From Sharpea porci (GTDB taxonomy: Bacteria > Bacillota_I > Bacilli_A > Erysipelotrichales > Coprobacillaceae), in assembly GCF_009695655.1 (NCBI RefSeq), contig NZ_VUNM01000001.1, positions 62,001 through 126,000 of the forward strand: DNA of 64,000 nucleotides, written 5' to 3'. Of this stretch, positions 59,835 to 64,000 are shown one piece after another. The position numbers and the translations under genes were made by a program. How positions within the stretch are numbered: position 1 is the stretch's first letter; every line of letters begins with the position of its first letter. The notes under the pieces are model-generated. The model did not search any database. It saw only the letters and a list, made by a program, of their open reading frames with translations, and had not been told where the DNA came from.

Positions 59835-60833
59835 TTAGTGATCAAATACAACTAAATCGCTTGTCATTGATGTAATCGGCCATTCGAGTAATGCTTTGGC
59901 TGTTTTCTTGTCATTGATAATCCAGATATCTACTTCTAGTCCACTATCCATCACTTTCTGTAAGAAGTCCTTGTTGGCTGCTTCATACTTAATGGAAAAA
60001 AGGAAATGGTGCTTTTGAAGCAATTCAAGGTCATCAAAGGCAGGATCTTCAACAATATAAGCCAAAGTACTTTCTTCATTGATAGCTTCATAAGCTTCAA
60101 TATTATCAAGAATAGCACTTGTAACACGCGCTTGTGAAGCAAGGCCATATTGATCAATCAGATTCTTGATGACAATAAGCTGATCCTTGTTTTCAGTAGA
60201 TAGTGTTGGATCTTTAAGTTCAATCATTGGCTTTGAAGATATCGTTGACATATAAGCAAGATATTCTTCAAAAGTGACAATCTTTTCATCAGGATATTCT
60301 TTCAGCCCATTGCCACCTGTAAGCTTTAATTGTTTCAATTCATCCAATGTATAATCACAGATATGTCGTTCTACTAAGCCATACATTCTCTTCAATGTAT
60401 TATCATGGAAAAGAACAAGCTTTTTATCTTTTGTCACCTGAATATCAGTTTCAATATAATCAAAGCCATAATCACCCGCAAGCTTGAAAGCGGCCATCGT
60501 ATTTTCTGGAGCTAACTTTCTGACACCACGATGGGCAGTAAAGCCTTTAATGCCCCTTGGGACAGAAAAGACTTCAAGACCAAGCCTTGCCGTCTTGCCG
60601 CGCCCATAGGCTGTAATTTCGGTATAGCCTTCTTTATGGGCAGTTACGATACCTTGATCATCAATTGAGACAATCTCAGGATTATCACTTTTATAGATTA
60701 TCGTATCTTCTATAATCTCTCCTTCACCACGATAGATGGTTGCTTTGAGATTCTTTTTTTCATGAAGATTAAGTCCTACTGTTTCTTTAGTAGGAAATTT
60801 AGGATGAGGATAGATATGTTTTCCTGTAGCCAT
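59835..60833 (-). CDS. Glycerophosphodiester phosphodiesterase with N-terminal Ig-like domain
   Basis: This encodes 332 residues. Residues 18-90 look like a bacterial Ig-like (Big_2) fold: IYKSDNPEIVSIDDQGIVTA, HKEGYTEITAYG. Residues 96-332 are a GDPD barrel with H101-R-G, E110-N-T, E128-T-D130 and H143-D144 in place. No signal peptide or membrane helix is seen, though Big_2 domains are usually outside the cell. It would hydrolyse glycerophosphodiesters to glycerol-3-phosphate. In a teichoic acid cluster it could trim or recycle polyglycerol phosphate. ATG 60833 follows AAGGTGG. Confidence 0.85.
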   Translation of the reverse strand: MATGKHIYPHPKFPTKETVGLNLHEKKNLKATIYRGEGEIIEDTIIYKSDNPEIVSIDDQGIVTAHKEGYTEITAYGRGKTARLGLEVFSVPRGIKGFTAHRGVRKLAPENTMAAFKLAGDYGFDYIETDIQVTKDKKLVLFHDNTLKRMYGLVERHICDYTLDELKQLKLTGGNGLKEYPDEKIVTFEEYLAYMSTISSKPMIELKDPTLSTENKDQLIVIKNLIDQYGLASQARVTSAILDNIEAYEAINEESTLAYIVEDPAFDDLELLQKHHFLFSIKYEAANKDFLQKVMDSGLEVDIWIINDKKTAKALLEWPITSMTSDLVVFDH

Positions 60834-60845
60834 TATGCCACCTTC

Positions 60846-62474
60846 TTATTTCTTGAGAATTAATGTATCAATAATACGGTCGGTTGCCTTGCCATCTGTG
60901 AATTTGAAGTTCTTTTTCACAAATGGATCAACCTTTTCAAACTCAAAATCACGTTTCTTAATCGCATGAAGCAATTCTTCACTTGTACGGACGATCTTAC
61001 CTGGAACCATCTCACTATAAGGTTCATAGAAGCCACGGTCTGCTTCATACTTCATGCGGTCAAAAGCATAGAAAAGCATAGGCTTATGGAAAAGTGAGAA
61101 TTCATAGATAACGGATGAATAATCTGTTATCAATAAGTCTGTCACAAACAACATATTATTGATTTCACGATAAGCTGATGCATCAACAATGACATCACGA
61201 TATTGTTCGGGGATGTTGAGTGGTTCTTTGACGAAAGGATGCATTTTGATCAACATGACAGAGTGTGATTCATGTAAATATTCTCCCCAGGCATCAAAGT
61301 CCACCATATCCATTGGGAAGCTGGCATTTTTCGCATTGACTCCTCTAAATGTTGGTGCATACATAATAACTTCCTTGGCCTCTTTCACCATTGGAAAAGC
61401 TGCTTCCACCTGTGGAATAATCGCCTTACGATATTCTTCAGAAAAGAAGATATCCGTTCTTGGCACACCAAGAGGCAGAATCTTGCTTTCATGAATACCA
61501 AAGGCTTCCGCATAGTGATCGGCGGCAAGCTGTGAAGAAACCGTCATCGCTGTATAGCATTTATGTATACGGGTGTTAAAAGCAGGTGCCCCAGGCTTAC
61601 CCAGTCTTTCTAGGCCAACTGTCTTAAAGGCGCCACATGCATGCCATAACTGAATAATATCGACATGGGGTAAATAGTCGACAAGATAGAGTTCTGGCTG
61701 GTAGTCATCACAAATAATAATATTCGCCATTGCTAGTTTTCTAGCGAAAGAGAATTTAGAAAGCGGACTACGGTAACTCTTAATGGATTCCTTATAAGAG
61801 AAATCAATATGGAATTGTTTGTCCACGCCTCTTTCGACCATACGGTCATAAACAAACTTCTCATTACCACCAATTTCGCTTCTTGAAGAAGACGTAAAGA
61901 GAATACGGTTGCCATCCTCCTTGTTGAAGTGTTTCCAGAAATTAAAAACTTTGACATAAGCACCTTGACGAATAGCCGTCTTACGCTTATGCATATTACG
62001 TTTCCACTTCTGGAATGATGAGAGTGGAGGATTGGGGATATTGTATTGTATTTTTAGATAGTAGGAAGCATTATCTTCATCGATTTTACTTTCTGCCACA
62101 AACTTATTATTGTTGGATTTAATGAAATAAGCGTTGTATTCATTACTGATGTTGAAGGTTCTTACCTTCATTGCCTGACATAAGTCTGGTAATGGGTAGA
62201 CTTCATGCATTCTCTCCTTCTGATCGATACCAATGAGATACCAATCGCCAGTATGCATAGGTTCTTCATTATTAAGTGACATCAAGTTAAAAGAAAGAGA
62301 AAAATGATGATCTTGCCATTTGATATTGGTAGGGACTAAACGATCATTCGTCATATAATCCCTCAACAATAACTGTTTAATATCCAGATCAGGATTGGTA
62401 TTTTCTCCTTCGATATGCACCATAATACGTTTTATTGATACATTTGTGATAATGAGATTTCTTTTTTCTCGCAT
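60846..62474 (-). CDS. CDP-glycerol/ribitol transferase, TagF-like with N-terminal extension
   Basis: This encodes 542 residues. Residues 1-170 form a beta-rich N-terminal domain of unclear role, and residues 175-540 the Glyphos_transf domain. Motifs are DIIQLWHACGAFKTVGLERL, EVIMYAPTFRGVNA, LIKMHPFVKEP and VTDLLITDYSSVIYEFSLF. The size and extra domain fit a polymerase (TagF/TarL) more than a primase. It is the first transferase after tagH and is probably translated with the ABC exporter genes. Confidence 0.87.
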   Translation of the reverse strand: MREKRNLIITNVSIKRIMVHIEGENTNPDLDIKQLLLRDYMTNDRLVPTNIKWQDHHFSLSFNLMSLNNEEPMHTGDWYLIGIDQKERMHEVYPLPDLCQAMKVRTFNISNEYNAYFIKSNNNKFVAESKIDEDNASYYLKIQYNIPNPPLSSFQKWKRNMHKRKTAIRQGAYVKVFNFWKHFNKEDGNRILFTSSSRSEIGGNEKFVYDRMVERGVDKQFHIDFSYKESIKSYRSPLSKFSFARKLAMANIIICDDYQPELYLVDYLPHVDIIQLWHACGAFKTVGLERLGKPGAPAFNTRIHKCYTAMTVSSQLAADHYAEAFGIHESKILPLGVPRTDIFFSEEYRKAIIPQVEAAFPMVKEAKEVIMYAPTFRGVNAKNASFPMDMVDFDAWGEYLHESHSVMLIKMHPFVKEPLNIPEQYRDVIVDASAYREINNMLFVTDLLITDYSSVIYEFSLFHKPMLFYAFDRMKYEADRGFYEPYSEMVPGKIVRTSEELLHAIKKRDFEFEKVDPFVKKNFKFTDGKATDRIIDTLILKK

Positions 62475-62488
62475 GAGATAACTCCTAA

Positions 62489-63310
62489 CTAACGGGTACG
62501 GATTGCTGAGAAGAATTTGTCACCAAAAGTACGTTTAGAGTTCTTGATGATTCTCTTGGCAAATTTACGATCTCTTTCCGCATCCTTTTCTTTTTTCTTT
62601 AAACCATTGTAATAATCAACATATTCAGCATAGTCATTACATACTTCATCGATATCGCCATATTCTCTCAGCATACCGCCTTCAATCCACATGGCACTAT
62701 CACAGAATTCACGAACCTGGGAAAGGTTATGAGAAATAAAGACAATCGTCTTGCCTTCATCTCGTAATTCCTTCATTTTATTTAAGCACTTTGCCGCAAA
62801 GCCTTTATCACCAACGGATAAGGCTTCATCAACAATCATAATATCGGGATTTAAACAAAGATTAATGGAGAAGCCAAGTCTTGATTTCATACCTGAAGAA
62901 TAAGTCTTAACGGGCTGATAGAGGAAATCACCAATTTCCGCAAATTCAATAACCCCTGCTTTAATTTCATTAATACGACGCTTACTTAAGCCAAGTAAGG
63001 CACCTTTCAGCTCAATATTTTCCATGCCTGTCAATTGTTGGTTTAAACCCGTATTGATGGCAATAAGCGCCTGGCTACCATTGACGGTGATTTCTCCTTC
63101 ATCAGGATCACAAATGCCAGCGAGGATAATGGAAATGGTGGATTTCCCACTTCCATTTGTCCCTAGCACACCGACAACTTCGCCTTTTTCAATCGCAAAA
63201 TTTAAGTCTTTCAAGGCATAGAATTTCTGGCCTTGTTCATTTTTATTCTTTCCTCTTAGTTCATAGATTTTTGAGGCATGTTTTGCCACAATCGCATACT
63301 CAGTTTCCAA
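62489..63310 (-). CDS. tagH: Teichoic acid exporter ATPase TagH
   Basis: This encodes 273 residues from a TTG start at 63310, preceded by AGGAGGT with a 6-nt gap. Walker A is GVLGTNGSGKSTIS, with SSGMKSRLGFSINLCLNPDI (signature), MIVDEALSVGD (Walker B) and VFISHNLSQV (H-loop). It is shorter than the 527-residue Bacillus TagH, lacking the large C-terminal extension, but of normal length for many others. It powers export of lipid-linked wall teichoic acid through TagG. Confidence 0.92.
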   Translation of the reverse strand: METEYAIVAKHASKIYELRGKNKNEQGQKFYALKDLNFAIEKGEVVGVLGTNGSGKSTISIILAGICDPDEGEITVNGSQALIAINTGLNQQLTGMENIELKGALLGLSKRRINEIKAGVIEFAEIGDFLYQPVKTYSSGMKSRLGFSINLCLNPDIMIVDEALSVGDKGFAAKCLNKMKELRDEGKTIVFISHNLSQVREFCDSAMWIEGGMLREYGDIDEVCNDYAEYVDYYNGLKKKEKDAERDRKFAKRIIKNSKRTFGDKFFSAIRTR

Positions 63311-63321
63311 AACACTACCTC

Positions 63322-64000
63322 CTAAATAAAGTCTACAAACTTCGCTTTAAATTTATACATCATGGTACTACCAAAGATAAACAAGAAGATTGTAATAGCC
63401 CAGAAGCTCACCATCGAATACTTATAAAACATAAAGCCTTTATGATAGAAGAAGCAATCACGATAGCCCTGGACAATATAATAAATTGGATTTGTCAGCA
63501 TAATTCTTTGAAGATAACCAGGTAAGGTCTTGATATTCCAAAGAATGGGTGTCATATAAAGCAAGAGACGCATCAATGCCAGCACTAACTTACGCATATC
63601 ACGAGCAAGCATATTAAGAACACTTGTTGTAAGTGACAACGAAATCCCAAAGACAATGGCACAGAAACAATAATAAACTAAACCTAGCCAATGCAAAGAT
63701 GGATAATAGCCACCAAATGCCAACAAAACTGTCAAAATAATCATCAGACAGAAATGGTCAAAGAGCTTTGTAAAGACGACTGTTGCTGGTAAAACAGAAA
63801 CTGGGAATTTCATCTTCGTGATAATATTGATCTTGGAGAAAACCGCATTACAGCCATCGGTAATACATGGTGAAATAAAGAACCAGCAGACCATTCCACC
63901 AAGCATCCACCAGATATAAGTAATACCATCCACAGCCTTCTTATCAAAAACCAAGCCAAAGACAAACCAGTATGTCAGACACTGAATAACTGGATTGGCA
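63322..64000 (-). CDS. tagG: Teichoic acid exporter permease TagG (5' end beyond window)
   Basis: The frame is open to the right edge, so the N-terminus (about 40-50 residues) is missing. The visible part begins ANPVIQCLTYWFVFGLVFDK and contains the ABC-2 stretches MKFPVSVLPATVVFTKLFDH and NMLARDMRKLVLALMRLLLY, ending in a basic tail. About six membrane helices are expected. It forms the channel for export of lipid-linked teichoic acid with TagH, which is 11 bp downstream. Confidence 0.9.
   Translation of the reverse strand, partial: ANPVIQCLTYWFVFGLVFDKKAVDGITYIWWMLGGMVCWFFISPCITDGCNAVFSKINIITKMKFPVSVLPATVVFTKLFDHFCLMIILTVLLAFGGYYPSLHWLGLVYYCFCAIVFGISLSLTTSVLNMLARDMRKLVLALMRLLLYMTPILWNIKTLPGYLQRIMLTNPIYYIVQGYRDCFFYHKGFMFYKYSMVSFWAITIFLFIFGSTMMYKFKAKFVDFI

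Overview
The window looks like chromosome of a low-GC member of the Bacillota, most likely a gut Erysipelotrichia-type organism. This is an inference from the IreB-RuvX-MltG-TrmR-TrhP-Udk-GreA neighbourhood, two T-box leaders, a type III glutamine synthetase, the N-acetyl branch of lysine synthesis, ribitol/glycerol teichoic acid genes and AT-rich intergenic DNA. No phage, intact insertion sequence, CRISPR array or rRNA operon is visible.

Region 1 (1-2.4 kb) is an accessory scar. It holds C-terminal remnants of a replication-type protein (2-106 and 1931-2155), a MobA/MobL relaxase remnant and a RelE toxin remnant. Between them lies an intact two-gene unit: a small acidic protein followed by a secreted, basic, polymorphic-toxin-like protein. 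At its right edge sits a very compact type I toxin-antitoxin module: a 27-residue hydrophobic peptide, an antisense RNA of about 68 nt with its own promoter, and a shared terminator.

Region 2 (2.5-6.9 kb, + strand) has a TPR protein fused to a cold-shock-like domain, then a T-box-controlled ABC transporter of the TrpXYZ type. By alignment with the alaS T-box in this window, its specifier reads UUC (Phe), not the UGG expected for tryptophan.

Region 3 (6.9-23.5 kb, - strand) is housekeeping. A T-box-led alaS is followed by ireB, ruvX, a DUF1292 gene, a lactonase-fold gene, mltG, trmR, trhP1, trhP2, udk and greA. Beside it are a Na/Pi cotransporter, recD2, mnmA, a ROK glucokinase and an RluD-type pseudouridine synthase.

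Region 4 (23.6-43 kb) holds a NUDIX hydrolase, a membrane-anchored degenerate HAD protein, a Sel1-repeat protein and a VOC protein between two identical tRNA-Lys genes. It continues with the nitrogen operon glnN-gltB-gltD, the lysine operon dapF-dapH-dapL, eno, tRNA-Ser and glgB.

Region 5 (43-53.5 kb) holds a TetR regulator divergent from glgB, and a Fur-family regulator with a zinc/manganese-type ABC transporter under two matching 21-bp palindromes. It also has an alpha/beta hydrolase, a ferredoxin-like aldo-keto reductase, ogt, an OFA-type MFS transporter, metY and azlCD, in which azlC is frameshifted. metY has a leader of about 164 nt that could be an undescribed translational switch. One segment can pair either with the Shine-Dalgarno sequence or with a downstream hairpin loop.

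Region 6 (53.6-64 kb) holds two tandem tRNA-Asp genes and a wall teichoic acid cluster read leftwards: tagG (cut by the window end), tagH, a TagF-like transferase, a glycerophosphodiesterase, tarI, tarJ, three more TagB/F-like transferases and a CPBP membrane protease.
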